Below are positions 30,983-40,850 of a stretch of 64,000 nucleotides of DNA, one piece after another; the stretch's first letter is position 1; the number at the start of each line of letters is the position of its first letter. This DNA comes from an uncultured Alphaproteobacteria bacterium (GTDB lineage: Bacteria; Pseudomonadota; Alphaproteobacteria; GCA-2731375): assembly GCA_951812805.1 (NCBI GenBank), contig CATOSZ010000001.1:930001-994000 (forward strand). Reading direction: 5' to 3'. The position numbers and the translations under genes were made by a program. Under the pieces are notes generated by a model. It saw only the letters and a list, made by a program, of their open reading frames with translations, was not told the DNA's origin and ran no database searches.

Positions 30983-32509
30983 GTGCGGAGGAAAGAGCAG
31001 GTGGTATTGATGGAAAGCGTATTGAAGATCCGACGTTGGATATTACGGGAGGGTCGGAGTATCCGATCTGTATCTCGTCAGACTGGTTTGTCGCGGAACA
31101 CGATTAAGAAGTATCTGAAGGACGGCGATCCACCGAGCTATCAGCGGCGCGTTTCACCCGTCCGGCGTAAGCTTAGCGATGGCTTCGCCAGCCGGCTTCG
31201 GGCGCTCTTTGAGCAGGACCTGGGGCGCCCGCGCCGTGAGCGCCGGACGGCCAAGAAGCTTTATGAGCAGCTTGTGTCGGAAGGCTATAGCGGATCCTAC
31301 TCGACGGTTCAGAGGTTTGTCCGCGACCTGAAGCGTTCTGGCGCCGGATCGGGGGATGCGTTCATTCCGTTGCACTTTACGGCAGGTGACGCGCTCCAGT
31401 TTGACTGGAGCACGGAATACGCTGTCCTGGGCGGTGTCGAGCAGAAGGTAAAGGTTGCCCACTTCCGCCTATGTCATAGCCGCAAGCCCTTTGTTGTTGC
31501 CTATCCCAGCGAATCTCAGGAGATGGTGCTGGACGCCTTTGCACGGGCGATGTCTTTCTATGGCGGCGTACCGCGCCGGGTGATCATCGACAACCCCAAG
31601 ACGATGGTAACCTATGTTTCGCGCTCTAAGGACCGTGTGTTCCATCCGCGCTTTCTGGCGTTGATGAACCACTATGTGATGGAACCGGTTGCTTGCACAC
31701 CCGCGGCGGGGTGGGAGAAGGGTCAGATTGAGAACCAGGTTGGGTTCCTGCGGGGACAGCTGTTTGCGCCCAAGCCCGCCTTTGACGATCTGGATGCGCT
31801 GAACGGCTGGTTGCGTCTGCGCTGCGAGGAATTGGCGAATCGCGCCCACCCCGAACAATCGGATCGCAAGATCTCGGACGTGTTCGCAGACGAGTGCGCC
31901 GAACTGCGTCCCCTGGGCCGGGCTTTTGACGGCTATGTTGAGAAGGCCGCTCGTGTCCGCTCTACCTGTCTGGTCCAATATGCCACCAATCGCTATAGCG
32001 TCCCCTCCCGGTTCGCCGGGGAGCTTGTCTCTCTGCGCGCCTATGCGGACCGGATCGTGGTTGTGTCAGGGCAGAATGTGATTGCCGAGCACAAGCGCCG
32101 CTTTACCCGCAACGCCAGCTATTTCGAGCCCTGGCATTACCTGCCCCTACTCGACCGCAAGCCCGGCGCGCTGAGAGATGGCGCGCCCTTTGTGGGTTGG
32201 CAATTGCCTGAGGCGATGCACCGGGTCAGGGCGCATTACATGGCCGGCAAAGGCGGGGACCGGGAGTTTGTCGATCTGCTCCTGCTGGCCCAGGATCACG
32301 GGATCGAGGTGGTCGAGATAGCCTGTGAACTGGCCGTGGAGCAGAACACGCTGCGCCTTCCGGCCATCATCAATCTGATCAACCAACTGGTGGAGCCGGT
32401 CATCGCGCCATGGGGCGAGAGCCACGCCTATCCGCAACTGACCTTGCGGCCCGAAGCGGACTGCAAGCGCTATGAGACGCTGTGCGTTGCCGGGGAGGCC
32501 GTCGCATGA
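30983..32509 (+). CDS. istA: IS21-family transposase IstA
   Basis: [25 protein letters not shown]...[74 protein letters not shown]. Confidence 0.93.
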   Translation: MRRKEQVVLMESVLKIRRWILREGRSIRSVSRQTGLSRNTIKKYLKDGDPPSYQRRVSPVRRKLSDGFASRLRALFEQDLGRPRRERRTAKKLYEQLVSEGYSGSYSTVQRFVRDLKRSGAGSGDAFIPLHFTAGDALQFDWSTEYAVLGGVEQKVKVAHFRLCHSRKPFVVAYPSESQEMVLDAFARAMSFYGGVPRRVIIDNPKTMVTYVSRSKDRVFHPRFLALMNHYVMEPVACTPAAGWEKGQIENQVGFLRGQLFAPKPAFDDLDALNGWLRLRCEELANRAHPEQSDRKISDVFADECAELRPLGRAFDGYVEKAARVRSTCLVQYATNRYSVPSRFAGELVSLRAYADRIVVVSGQNVIAEHKRRFTRNASYFEPWHYLPLLDRKPGALRDGAPFVGWQLPEAMHRVRAHYMAGKGGDREFVDLLLLAQDHGIEVVEIACELAVEQNTLRLPAIINLINQLVEPVIAPWGESHAYPQLTLRPEADCKRYETLCVAGEAVA

Positions 32510-33237
32510 AAGCTTTGATAGACCAACTGATCGCCCTGAGGCTGTATGGAATGGCGGCTTGCGCCGAAGCTTTGCTGGCCGCGCGCAAGCCGCCAAGTCT
32601 GACCACTGCGATAAAGCAACTGATCGACGCCGAGACTGTAGAGCGCCGGGTGCGCTCTATCCAGCACCAAATGCGGGCCTCGAAGTTCCCCCACCATAAG
32701 GACTTCGCCACTTTCGATTACGGCCTAGCCGCCGTCACCCAAGCGCAAATCGACCCCTTCTGCTCAGGGCAGTTCACCCAGGAGGCCCACAACCTCATTC
32801 TGGTGGGCGGAACCGGTACGGGCAAAACCCACATCGCCATTGCTCTGGGGACGCTGTTGATCAATCAGGGAAAGAAGGTCCGTTTCTTCAACGCCGTCGA
32901 TCTGATCAATGCGCTGATCAAGGAACAGGCCGAAGGCAACGCCGGCAAGATCATCCGGCAACTGACGGCCATGGATTGCGTCATCATCGACGAACTGGGC
33001 TATATCCCATTCCCCAAATCCGGCGGTGCGCTCTTGTTCCACCTGATCAGCAAACTCTATGAGAAGACCAGCGTCATCATCACCACCAATCTGGAGTTCG
33101 GGGAATGGGTCTCCGTCTTCGGAGATGCAAAAATGACAACCGCGTTGCTGGATCGTGTAACGCATCACTGCGCAATCATCGAAACAGGCAACATGTCTTA
33201 CCGCTTCGCACAAAGCAAACAGCGACGACAAAAGTAG
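32506..33237 (+). CDS. istB: IS21-family helper ATPase IstB
   Basis: [32 protein letters not shown]...[42 protein letters not shown]...[44 protein letters not shown]. Confidence 0.94.
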   Translation: MKALIDQLIALRLYGMAACAEALLAARKPPSLTTAIKQLIDAETVERRVRSIQHQMRASKFPHHKDFATFDYGLAAVTQAQIDPFCSGQFTQEAHNLILVGGTGTGKTHIAIALGTLLINQGKKVRFFNAVDLINALIKEQAEGNAGKIIRQLTAMDCVIIDELGYIPFPKSGGALLFHLISKLYEKTSVIITTNLEFGEWVSVFGDAKMTTALLDRVTHHCAIIETGNMSYRFAQSKQRRQK

Positions 33238-33416
33238 CCGCCCTGTAAGCAAAGCCCCAGGCTGATCCGCTATATGGAGCCAATCAGCCTGGGGGCTTTC
33301 ATCGCAAAGGCGGGCAAATCAAAACGGGTCCTGTACAGATTGTTCTGCAAAAGGGGTTTCGTAGCTGGGGCACAAGTCCGGGCCGATGGGGTGGATGAGC
33401 TGCCTCCGGCTGGTCC

Positions 33417-33523
33417 GGGCTCTCGCGATCGAAATCCATGAGGACTGGCTGGATGCCAACCGCTAGCTCAACATGATCCATCTCAAGGAGAGCAAAAGCG
33501 AACGCATCCAGAAAGCCGCCTGA
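33417..33523 (+). pseudogene. C-terminal remnant of an IS256/Mutator-type transposase
   Basis: Translation RALAIEIHEDWLDANR*LNMIHLKESKSERIQKAA* (in-frame TAG), resembling IS256-type transposase C-termini. Confidence 0.45.
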
Positions 33524-33692
33524 CGGCGGCTCGGCATGCCTGGCGCTCCGAGCAATCGAAATCTCCGCGCCAGGCATGCCGGTGGCCCTCATCGGCAGCC
33601 ATGACAAACTTGCAGAACAGTCTGGACACTACTTCAAAAGCTCATTGCCACTTCAAGAACCCCACCTGATCCCCACGTTCCGCCGCCGGCCC

Positions 33693-33799
33693 GGTTGTCC
33701 CGGTGGGCCCACAGGCCCCTCCCACGCGGCTTCGCTCCGCGTAACGCAAAGCGCTACACGAAGCCGCGCGGGGCCCTCCCGTGGACTACCGGGACAACC
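33693..33799. repeat. Nested long palindrome downstream of istB
   Basis: Outer arms GGTTGTCCCGGT / ACCGGGACAACC (12 of 12) and inner arms GCGGCTTCG / CGAAGCCGC (9 of 9). Confidence 0.7.
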
Positions 33800-33868
33800 T
33801 CCGTCGAAGCAAGGGGGGGGGTCAATTTTGCACGCCGATAGGGGGTCAGAATTAAATGCTGATTGACA

Positions 33869-34918
33869 CTCCGCGGCTTCGATCTGGCCGTGGATCATGC
33901 CGGCGAGCCCCGCCTCCCAGGCGCTGAGCCGGCCGAGGGTTTCGGCGACGGCCGGCGTCTTGTTGGCGCCGGTCGACTGCGTCACCTTGCTCGCCAGCCC
34001 AACGATCAGGCGCAGCTTGGTCAGGAAGCGCACGTTCGACTGGTGGTTCCCGTAGCAGTGCGAGGGGGTGAGGGTGTAGATCCTGGACGAATGGGTCGCG
34101 TCGTTGATGCAGAAGACCCGCTCCCACGGCACCTTGACGTCGTCGCAGAGCACCATGGCGTCGGTCTCGTCAAGCCACCAGGTCAGCGGGCTGTCGAACT
34201 GGTTCTGCGCGGCGGGCTCCATCGGCTTGCGTGACCAGAGGCTCAGGCCCTCGGCGTTGCAGGGAATCGCGCAGGTGATCGCCTGGCTCGCCTGGTCCGG
34301 CGCCAGCGGGATCACGTTGCCGATCCAGATTTCATCCGCGATGACGGCCCCCGTGGCGAGCATCTTCATGCCGGAGATCACCACGCCGTCGTCCGCCTCG
34401 CCCACGACCCGGAGCGTCGGCACCGGCAGGTTCTGGCGTTGATAGAAGGCCGGATCGCGCGCCGCCTGCGGCGGCAACACCGCATAGGCCGCATAGACGT
34501 CCTCGTGACGCATATGCTCGTAGTAGGCCAGCAGATTGCCCGAGAAGTCGCCGTGTTCCGTATCAAGCGTTTCCGGGCTGGTCGCCATGCCGGTCACGAA
34601 ACTCGACACGTGATCGGGCGAACGGCCGAAGAAGCCGTAGGTGGCCTCGGCGATCCGGGCGTGCGCGGCGGAACGCTTGCGCAGATCGTCGCGGGTCTTC
34701 GCCCGGATGTAATAGGAGGAGTAAAGCTCGCCGTCTTCCTCGAAGGCGGTGACCGCACGGTTCGCCGGGTCGGCCTTCATGTCGTAGATCGACGCGGCCG
34801 TGGCCGCCGCGCGGGCAAAGGCCGGGTGCGTCGTGACGTCGTCGATCCGCTCACCGCCGACATAGACGGTGCGGCCGTCGCGCAGGCGTTCCAGGTGTTC
34901 CTTGCCGGTTCGCAACAT
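33869..34918 (-). pseudogene. 4-hydroxyphenylacetate 3-monooxygenase oxygenase (HpaB family), C-terminus lost at the IS junction
   Basis: MLRTGKEHLERLRDGRTVYVGGERIDDVTTHPAF...DVYAAYAVLPPQAARDPAFYQRQNLPVPTLRVVGEADDGVVISGMKMLATGAVIADEIWIGN...; homology ends at GLAGMIHGQIEAAE and reads into IS sequence. Confidence 0.88.
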
Positions 34919-35101
34919 GGCGGGTCTCCCGAGGCTGAGCACGTATGGGCCGGACGGGATGATAGCCTACGATCTGGCCGTCACCGAGCGAAGGCCCGCA
35001 CCGACCCGTCGACGTCCGCGGGGCGTTCCGGAATGACCGGCGCACCGCCGCCTGCTATTCCTGCCGACAGCCGCTTTCGAAACCAGACGACGAGACCCGC
35101 C

Positions 35102-35602
35102 ATGTCGGAGACTCCACGGAACGACAATCTTGGTGCTGGAGGGAAGCAACGATTTGACGGACTTGTCATCCGTGCCCATGAGCCCGGCGAACTCGCGGCG
35201 GTCGCGCGCATGAACAAGGAGCTGCTGGAGGACGAGGGAAGTCGCAACCCGATGAGCCTCGACGAGCTGCGGGAGCGCCTCGTCCGTTTCGTCGACGACG
35301 AGGGCTGGAGCGTCGAGCTGTTCACCGTCGCGGGCGAGATCGTCGGCTACATCACCTACCGATACGAAGCCAACGTCGTGTCCCCCGATGGCCGAAGCCT
35401 GCATCTGCGACAGTTCTACATCGCCCGGCATCATCGCCGGCGGGGGCTGGGCGCGGCGGCCATCGCCTTGTTCAAACGCACACGGCTGAACAGCGGCGAG
35501 CGGATCCATCTCGATGTTCTCGAGTCGAATCCGTACGGCAAGGCGTTCTGGCGGCGTGTCGGCTTCGTGCCTTACGCGACGGTCATGGAGGGCTCGGCCT
35601 GA
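35102..35602 (+). CDS. GNAT-family N-acetyltransferase
   Basis: LRQFYIARHHRRRGLGAAAIALFKRTRL...LDVLESNPYGKAFWRRVGFVPY. Confidence 0.85.
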   Translation: MSETPRNDNLGAGGKQRFDGLVIRAHEPGELAAVARMNKELLEDEGSRNPMSLDELRERLVRFVDDEGWSVELFTVAGEIVGYITYRYEANVVSPDGRSLHLRQFYIARHHRRRGLGAAAIALFKRTRLNSGERIHLDVLESNPYGKAFWRRVGFVPYATVMEGSA

Positions 35603-35636
35603 GGCGCCGGCGACGTCGTCAGTTCGCGACAACCCC

Positions 35637-36125
35637 CTAGAATGCGAGTTCCAGAAACAGCGTGTTTCGAATCGGTGTCGCGTAGTAGGGCGCGATCTCG
35701 ACGAAGCCCATCCCCCGATAGAGCTGAATCGCCTCGTCGTGCTCGCCGGAAATCGTGTCCAGGCGAATGGCCGCGTGGCCGAGGCGGGCCGCCTCGGCGA
35801 CGATCGCCTCGACGAGGGCGCGGCCGAGGCCGCTGCCGCGGGCCGGCGGCTGGACGTAGAGCCGTTTCATCTCGGCCCGGCCACAGCCGAGATCGCGCAA
35901 GCCGACGCAGCCGCGCGGCCGGCCGTCGACACGGCCGAGCAACAGGGCACCCGCCGGCGGCGCATAGTCGCCCGGCAGGCCGGCGAGTTCCGCCTCGAAG
36001 TCCTGATAGGCGAGCGAGAAGGACAAGGTGCCCGCGTAATCGAGGAACAGCCAGCGGATCGCCACCAGATCGTCGGGCGACGTCGCGGGCGCGATGGCGA
36101 GCTTCGCCCGCGCGAGGGCCGTCAT
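35637..36125 (-). CDS. GNAT-family N-acetyltransferase
   Basis: EMKRLYVQPPARGSGLGRALVEAIVAEAARLGHAAIRLDTISGEHDEAIQLYRGMGFVEIAPYY. Confidence 0.87.
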   Translation of the reverse strand: MTALARAKLAIAPATSPDDLVAIRWLFLDYAGTLSFSLAYQDFEAELAGLPGDYAPPAGALLLGRVDGRPRGCVGLRDLGCGRAEMKRLYVQPPARGSGLGRALVEAIVAEAARLGHAAIRLDTISGEHDEAIQLYRGMGFVEIAPYYATPIRNTLFLELAF

Positions 36126-36913
36126 GACGTCCCCACCTCGATCCAGCCCTCCATGTAAAAGGCGCAATCGCCGGCGAGGCCGACCCGGTCGCCGGACAGC
36201 GTGCAGCGCAGCGTGCCGCCGCGGGCCGAGACCTGGCGGGCGTCGAGCGTGTCCTTGCCGAGCCGTTCGGCCCAATAGGGTGTGAGGATGCAATGGGCGC
36301 TGCCGGTCACCGGATCTTCCGCGATGCCCGAGCCGGGGGCGAAGAAGCGGGAGACGAAATCGACCTCGTCGCCGGGCGCGGTCACGATCATGTTGCCGGG
36401 CTCAACCGCGGCGATCGCCGCGATATCGGGCGTGAGGGCGCGAACCTCCGCCTCGCGGCCGAGCACCGCCAGCCAGTAGCGCCCCTTCAACACCGCGTCC
36501 GGCGCCACCCCCAGGATCGCCTCCAGGTCCGCGGGCGGGTCGGCGGGCGCTGGCGGGTCGGCGGGGAAATCCATCGCGAAGCCATCGGCGGTCCGCGCCA
36601 CGCTCAGCCGTCCCGAACGGGTCATGAAGGCGACCCCGTCGCGTTCCGGCGCCAGGCGACGCAGGATCAGGGCCGCCGTCGCCAGGGTCGCGTGACCGCA
36701 GAGATCGACCTCCAACGCCGGGGTGAACCAGCGCAGGTCGTAGTCGCCGTCGTCGCGGGGAACGAAGAACGCGGTTTCGGATAGATTGTTCTCCATGGCG
36801 ATCGCCTGGAGGGTGGCGTCTTCGAGCCAGGACTCCAGGGGACAGACCGCGGCCGGATTGCCGCCGAAGGTCCGTTCGGTAAACGCATCCAGCTGATAAA
36901 TCGGCACGCGCAT
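36122..36913 (-). CDS. PhzF-family isomerase/epimerase
   Basis: MRVPIYQLDAFTERTFGGNPAAVCPLESWLEDATLQAIAMENNLSETAFF...LRWFTPALEVDLCGHATLATA...DPVTGSAHCILTPYWAERLGK. Confidence 0.93.
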   Translation of the reverse strand: MRVPIYQLDAFTERTFGGNPAAVCPLESWLEDATLQAIAMENNLSETAFFVPRDDGDYDLRWFTPALEVDLCGHATLATAALILRRLAPERDGVAFMTRSGRLSVARTADGFAMDFPADPPAPADPPADLEAILGVAPDAVLKGRYWLAVLGREAEVRALTPDIAAIAAVEPGNMIVTAPGDEVDFVSRFFAPGSGIAEDPVTGSAHCILTPYWAERLGKDTLDARQVSARGGTLRCTLSGDRVGLAGDCAFYMEGWIEVGTS

Positions 36914-36976
36914 GATGGCTCTCCCGTCTGCATCGGTGCGGCCGGAGGGGTTGCTCCCGGACATGGCACCGCTTGT

Positions 36977-37022
36977 TTGTCCCAAGACAATGAGATATTG
37001 CTATCTATTGTCCTAGGTCAAT
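36977..37022. promoter_or_regulatory. Two palindromic operator-like sites between divergent PhzF and MocR-type genes
   Basis: TTGTC-CCAA-GACAA (36977-36990) and ATTGTCCTAGGTCAAT (37007-37022); centres 31 bp apart. Confidence 0.55.
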
Positions 37023-37034
37023 GGAAATAATGTC

Positions 37035-38402
37035 ATGGTGACAATCAGCCCGGACCGCCTTGCCGGCCAGGCCGGGCCGCGCCATCTGGCGATCGCCGAG
37101 CTGATCGCCGCGGATATCGCCGCGGGGCGCTTGGCACCGTCTACCCGGCTGCCGCCGCAACGCGACCTCGCACACCGGCTCGGCTGCGCTATCGGCACGG
37201 TAACGCGGGCCTACGGCGAGCTCGCGCGCCGCCGCCTGGTCGAGGGCCAGATCGGCCGCGGGACCTATGTGCGCGCGCCCGGCCGCGCCGCGGCGTCGCC
37301 GGACTTCGTCGACCTCACGCAAAGCGCGCCCTGCATCGGCCCGCAGGAGGCCGCGCTTGCCGAAACGCTCGGCCAGCTGTCCCGGACGGGCGAGATGGGG
37401 GAGCTGCTGCATTATCCGCCGACCGTCGGGTTCGCCGCACACCGGGAGACGGGACGGCGTTGGCTGGCGCGGCTCGGCCTGGAAGCGCCGGCGCGCGAGA
37501 TCCTGGTCACCGCCGGCGTTCAACAGGCGCTCGCCGCGACGCTCACCGTGCTGCGGCGCGAAGGGCGCCCGGTGCTGGTGGAGGCGGCGACCTATCCGGG
37601 GCTGCTGCGCGCGGCACGGGTCCTGGGCGTGCCGGTGCGGGGAGTGGCACTGGATGGCGAGGGGATGCGGGCGGACGCCCTGGACCAGGCGGCGGCGGAA
37701 AGCGGCGCCGGCGCGGTCTTCCTGGTGCCGACCCTGCAGAACCCGACCAACGCCGTCATGTCGACGGCACGGCGGGCGGAGATCGTCGCGGTGGCCCGGC
37801 GTCGCGATCTGCTGCTGGTCGAAGACGACGTCTACGGCCATGTCCTGGCGAGCCGACCCGCGCCCTTGAAGGCCCTGGCGCCCGAGCGGACGATCCACCT
37901 CACCGGCATCTCCAAGTCGCTCGCCGGCGGCCTGCGGGTCGGCTGGATCTGGGCCCCGGGTCGCTGGTTGGACCCGCTGGCCGACGCGCTCTATGCCATA
38001 ACGCTGGCCCGGCCGCCGCTGCCGCTGGAGATCGCCCGGACCTGGATCGAGGACGGCACGGCGGAGCGGTTGATCACCTGGCAGGGAGAGGAGATCCAGG
38101 CCCGCAACGCCCTGCTGGCCGAGACCCTCGGCGACTGGCCGCTCAGCCAGCACCCCTTCGGCTTCCACGCCCTGCTCGACCTGCCCGCCGGCTGGCCGGC
38201 CGAGAGCTTCGTCGCCGCCGCCGCCGCGCGGGGCACGGCACTATTGGCGATGGGTGCGTTCGAAACCCTCGAGGCGCCGGTCCGTCGCGCGGTCCGGATC
38301 TCGCATTCCAATGCGCCGGGGCGAGAAGCGCTGCAGCACGCTCTCACAGGCCTCCGCCGCCTGCTGGAGGAAGGCCCCGGCTCGGGGGGTATCCTGGTCT
38401 GA
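37035..38402 (+). CDS. MocR/PdxR-like transcriptional regulator (GntR HTH plus class-I aminotransferase domain)
   Basis: GntR wHTH LPPQRDLAHRLGCAIGTVTRAYGELARRRLVEGQIGRGTYV plus aminotransferase part ...TIHLTGISKSLAGGLRVGWI. Confidence 0.92.
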   Translation: MVTISPDRLAGQAGPRHLAIAELIAADIAAGRLAPSTRLPPQRDLAHRLGCAIGTVTRAYGELARRRLVEGQIGRGTYVRAPGRAAASPDFVDLTQSAPCIGPQEAALAETLGQLSRTGEMGELLHYPPTVGFAAHRETGRRWLARLGLEAPAREILVTAGVQQALAATLTVLRREGRPVLVEAATYPGLLRAARVLGVPVRGVALDGEGMRADALDQAAAESGAGAVFLVPTLQNPTNAVMSTARRAEIVAVARRRDLLLVEDDVYGHVLASRPAPLKALAPERTIHLTGISKSLAGGLRVGWIWAPGRWLDPLADALYAITLARPPLPLEIARTWIEDGTAERLITWQGEEIQARNALLAETLGDWPLSQHPFGFHALLDLPAGWPAESFVAAAAARGTALLAMGAFETLEAPVRRAVRISHSNAPGREALQHALTGLRRLLEEGPGSGGILV

Positions 38403-38984
38403 AACCGTGCTCCCCAGGTGGCGCAGGCGCCAGACGCTGGCGGGCGGCAGGTTGCGCCAGGACCGGCCGACGACCCGGGCCTCGATACCCCAGTCGGCGA
38501 GCCGGGCGGGCGATACCGGCGCGCCCGGGCCATAGGTGTATTGGATGAAGGCGCCGTCCCGGCGCAGCAAGCCGAAGGCCTGACCCAACACCTGCTGCTG
38601 CTCCCGCCCCGGCATCGACAGCATCGGCAGGCTGGAGACGACGGCGGCGACCTTCGCTACGCCGAGATCGCCGAGGCTTTGCGCCAGGTCGGTCGCGTCC
38701 GCGGCCAGGACGGTCAGTCCGGCAAAACGATCGCACAGGTGACGGTGCAGTTCCGCTTCGCGTTCCAGCACGATCAACCGATCTTTGGGTATACCGGCCG
38801 CCAGCAACGCCGAAGTGATGGACCCCGTTCCACCGCCGAGCTCGACGATCGCGCCGGACCGGCTCGGGTCGACGGCGCGCGCCATCATGCGGGAAAGATC
38901 GGCGCCACTCGGCATCACGCCACCGATCCCCAGCGGATCGCGGAGCCAACGAGACAATAGCAAGCTATCTTCGCCCAGTCGCAT
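38241..38984 (-). CDS. Class-I SAM-dependent methyltransferase (PmtA-like)
   Basis: AIVELGGGTGSITSALLAAGIPKDRLIVLEREAELHRHLCDRFAGLTVLAADATDL...VVSSLPMLSMP...FIQYTYGP; C-terminus overlaps the MocR gene. Confidence 0.78.
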   Translation of the reverse strand: MRLGEDSLLLSRWLRDPLGIGGVMPSGADLSRMMARAVDPSRSGAIVELGGGTGSITSALLAAGIPKDRLIVLEREAELHRHLCDRFAGLTVLAADATDLAQSLGDLGVAKVAAVVSSLPMLSMPGREQQQVLGQAFGLLRRDGAFIQYTYGPGAPVSPARLADWGIEARVVGRSWRNLPPASVWRLRHLGSTVSDQDTPRAGAFLQQAAEACESVLQRFSPRRIGMRDPDRATDRRLEGFERTHRQ

Positions 38985-39128
38985 CGCCTCTCCACACACA
39001 ACGAGTCGAACGCAGAAGCAACGCAATGCGCGGCAACCAGGACTCGATTCGCCTCAATTACATAATAACGAAAATTTTTGCCGACAAGCCCGCAATCCGT
39101 CGCCCGGCGTGGGGACGACCGCGCGAGA

Positions 39129-40214
39129 TCAAGGGAACTTGCGCCAACCGGCCGCCAGCGCCTCCTTTTCCGTGCAGAACCAGCGCTCGCCGGCTTCCGG
39201 ATTGACAGAAATAATGGCGTACCACTTGTTGTTCGGCAGGTAATAGTAACGCCGGCCGATGGCGTCGATATTGCCCTTGATCGGGCAGCCGACCGGATGA
39301 CGATTGGCGCCGCGACGCGCCGTCCGACGGGGCGCCTTCGCCTCCGTCGGTTGCGGCGCCGGCCGGGCCTTGGCCTTCGGCTTGGGTTTCGGCTCGATCT
39401 TCGCAGCCGCCGGTGCTGTGGCCTTTGCCGTCTCCGCTGCGGGCGCCGGCGCCGGTTGCGGCGGGGCCGCGGGCGGAGGTGCGGCCGGCGGCGGGGCTTT
39501 GGCCTCTTCCACGACTTTGGCCGGCTGTCGGGGCGGCGCCGCAACCTCCTCGCGTGTCGGCGGTGGCGGGGTGGTTTCCTCGCGGACCGGCGCGGGCGGC
39601 GTGGAATCGACCGCGGCTGCCGGCGGTGGCGGGCTCGGGGCCGGCGGCGGTGTTTCGCGACGGGGCGGCGTGCGCCGTTCGGGCGCGGGGGCCCGGGCCA
39701 CGGTGACCGGTGGCGCCGGCGCGGGAGCCGGCGGTGTCGCCTCGACCAGACGCTTGCCCTCGCGCCACTCCCACGGCGGAATGAAGCGGCCGACCCAGAG
39801 GCCTTCACCCTTCGCCTCGGCCGCGCTCTGTGCCTCGCTATAGCCGGCGGGTGCACCCTCGGGCGCCAGCGCCCAGCCCATGGCGATCATCTCCCGCGCG
39901 AGGTCGCGCCGACCGAGCCGACAGCGCGCCAGGGGCAGTCCCTCCGTCGTGCGGCCGACCGCGTCGCACGTCGCGCGCCGGCCGCCGATGATGGTGCGCA
40001 AGGCCCGCGTCGCCAGCTCGCCGCAATCATAGTCGCGGTCGTCCTTTTTCTGGCAGCGCTGGCCCGGTTCGGGTGCGTCGATCCCGTCGAGATCCATGCG
40101 AACGCCCTGGATCTCGATGCTGTCGCCGTCGAGCACACGCACACCGCCTCGGATCTGCGCCATCACGGCGAGCGGAAGAAAGCAGAGCAGCAGTGCGAGG
40201 GCCCCGAATCGCAT
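39129..40214 (-). CDS. SNase-like thermonuclease with Pro/Ala-rich linker and C-terminal sunset-like domain
   Basis: VLDGDSIEIQGVRMDLDGIDAPEPGQRC...; then a long Pro/Ala-rich tract; then GCPIKGNIDAIGRRYYYLPNNKWYAIISVNPEAGERWFCTEKEALAAGWRKFP. Confidence 0.8.
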   Translation of the reverse strand: MRFGALALLLCFLPLAVMAQIRGGVRVLDGDSIEIQGVRMDLDGIDAPEPGQRCQKKDDRDYDCGELATRALRTIIGGRRATCDAVGRTTEGLPLARCRLGRRDLAREMIAMGWALAPEGAPAGYSEAQSAAEAKGEGLWVGRFIPPWEWREGKRLVEATPPAPAPAPPVTVARAPAPERRTPPRRETPPPAPSPPPPAAAVDSTPPAPVREETTPPPPTREEVAAPPRQPAKVVEEAKAPPPAAPPPAAPPQPAPAPAAETAKATAPAAAKIEPKPKPKAKARPAPQPTEAKAPRRTARRGANRHPVGCPIKGNIDAIGRRYYYLPNNKWYAIISVNPEAGERWFCTEKEALAAGWRKFP

Positions 40215-40349
40215 GCCGACAGTCTAGCAGGTTGCGCGGCGCCTGGCTTCGCCGGCCTTCACCCCGCCTTGTGACCGGAGTCACGGCGCCGGTGGCGAAG
40301 TTGGGTTAAACTCGTCGCGCGTTATTCGATGCGATGGGAGCGATCTGGC

Positions 40350-40805
40350 ATGAAATCGATGATGGCGGGATTGTCGCTGTGCCTCTGTCTGCTGGTGGCG
40401 GGCTGTGGCAGCAGCACCGGGGACCGGGCCGCCTCGGGCGCGGGCATCGGTGCCGCGGCGGGCGCGGTGGTCGGCGCGGTGACCGGACTTTCCGTGTTGC
40501 AGGGCGCACTGCTGGGTGCCGCGGCGGGCGGCCTGACCGGCGCGCTCACCACCGATGACGTCATCAACCTCGGGGATCCGATCTGGGCGTCCGACGGGCG
40601 GGCGGCGAACAAGCCGGCGGTCAGTCGCGTGCAGGCCGGGCTCACCAAGCTCGGCTACGATCCGGGCCCGATCGACGGCGTCGCCGGGGACCGGACGCGG
40701 CGCGCGATCCGCTTCTACCAGGAAGACAACGGCCTCGCCGTCAACGGCCAGGCCACGCTCGAACTGGCGCAACATATCGAAGGTCGGCTCGGCGGCAGTG
40801 GCTGA
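40350..40805 (+). CDS. Lipoprotein with glycine-zipper and peptidoglycan-binding domain
   Basis: Lipobox LLVAGC; GAGIGAAAGAVVGAVTG...GALLGAAAGGLTGAL; VQAGLTKLGYDPGPIDGVAGDRTRRAIRFYQEDNGLAVNGQA. Confidence 0.85.
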   Translation: MKSMMAGLSLCLCLLVAGCGSSTGDRAASGAGIGAAAGAVVGAVTGLSVLQGALLGAAAGGLTGALTTDDVINLGDPIWASDGRAANKPAVSRVQAGLTKLGYDPGPIDGVAGDRTRRAIRFYQEDNGLAVNGQATLELAQHIEGRLGGSG

Positions 40806-40850
40806 GCCGTTCGACGTTCGGCCAAATATCGGGATTCAGGGAGAAGGTCC

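Larger units (their letters stand above)
30894..33868 (+). mobile_element. Second, unrelated IS21-family element; boundaries approximate
   Basis: Left TGTGAATCGGCATGCAAAACTGACCC versus reverse complement of right end TGTCAATCAGCATTTAATTCTGACCC; repeated TTGACCC/TGACCC motifs; contains istAB; no TSD found. Confidence 0.75.

Noticed and set aside
33593-33866. Small plus-strand ORF (33576-33866) as a gene
   Set aside because: Lies in the palindromic non-coding arm of the IS21-family element; translation has no family resemblance.
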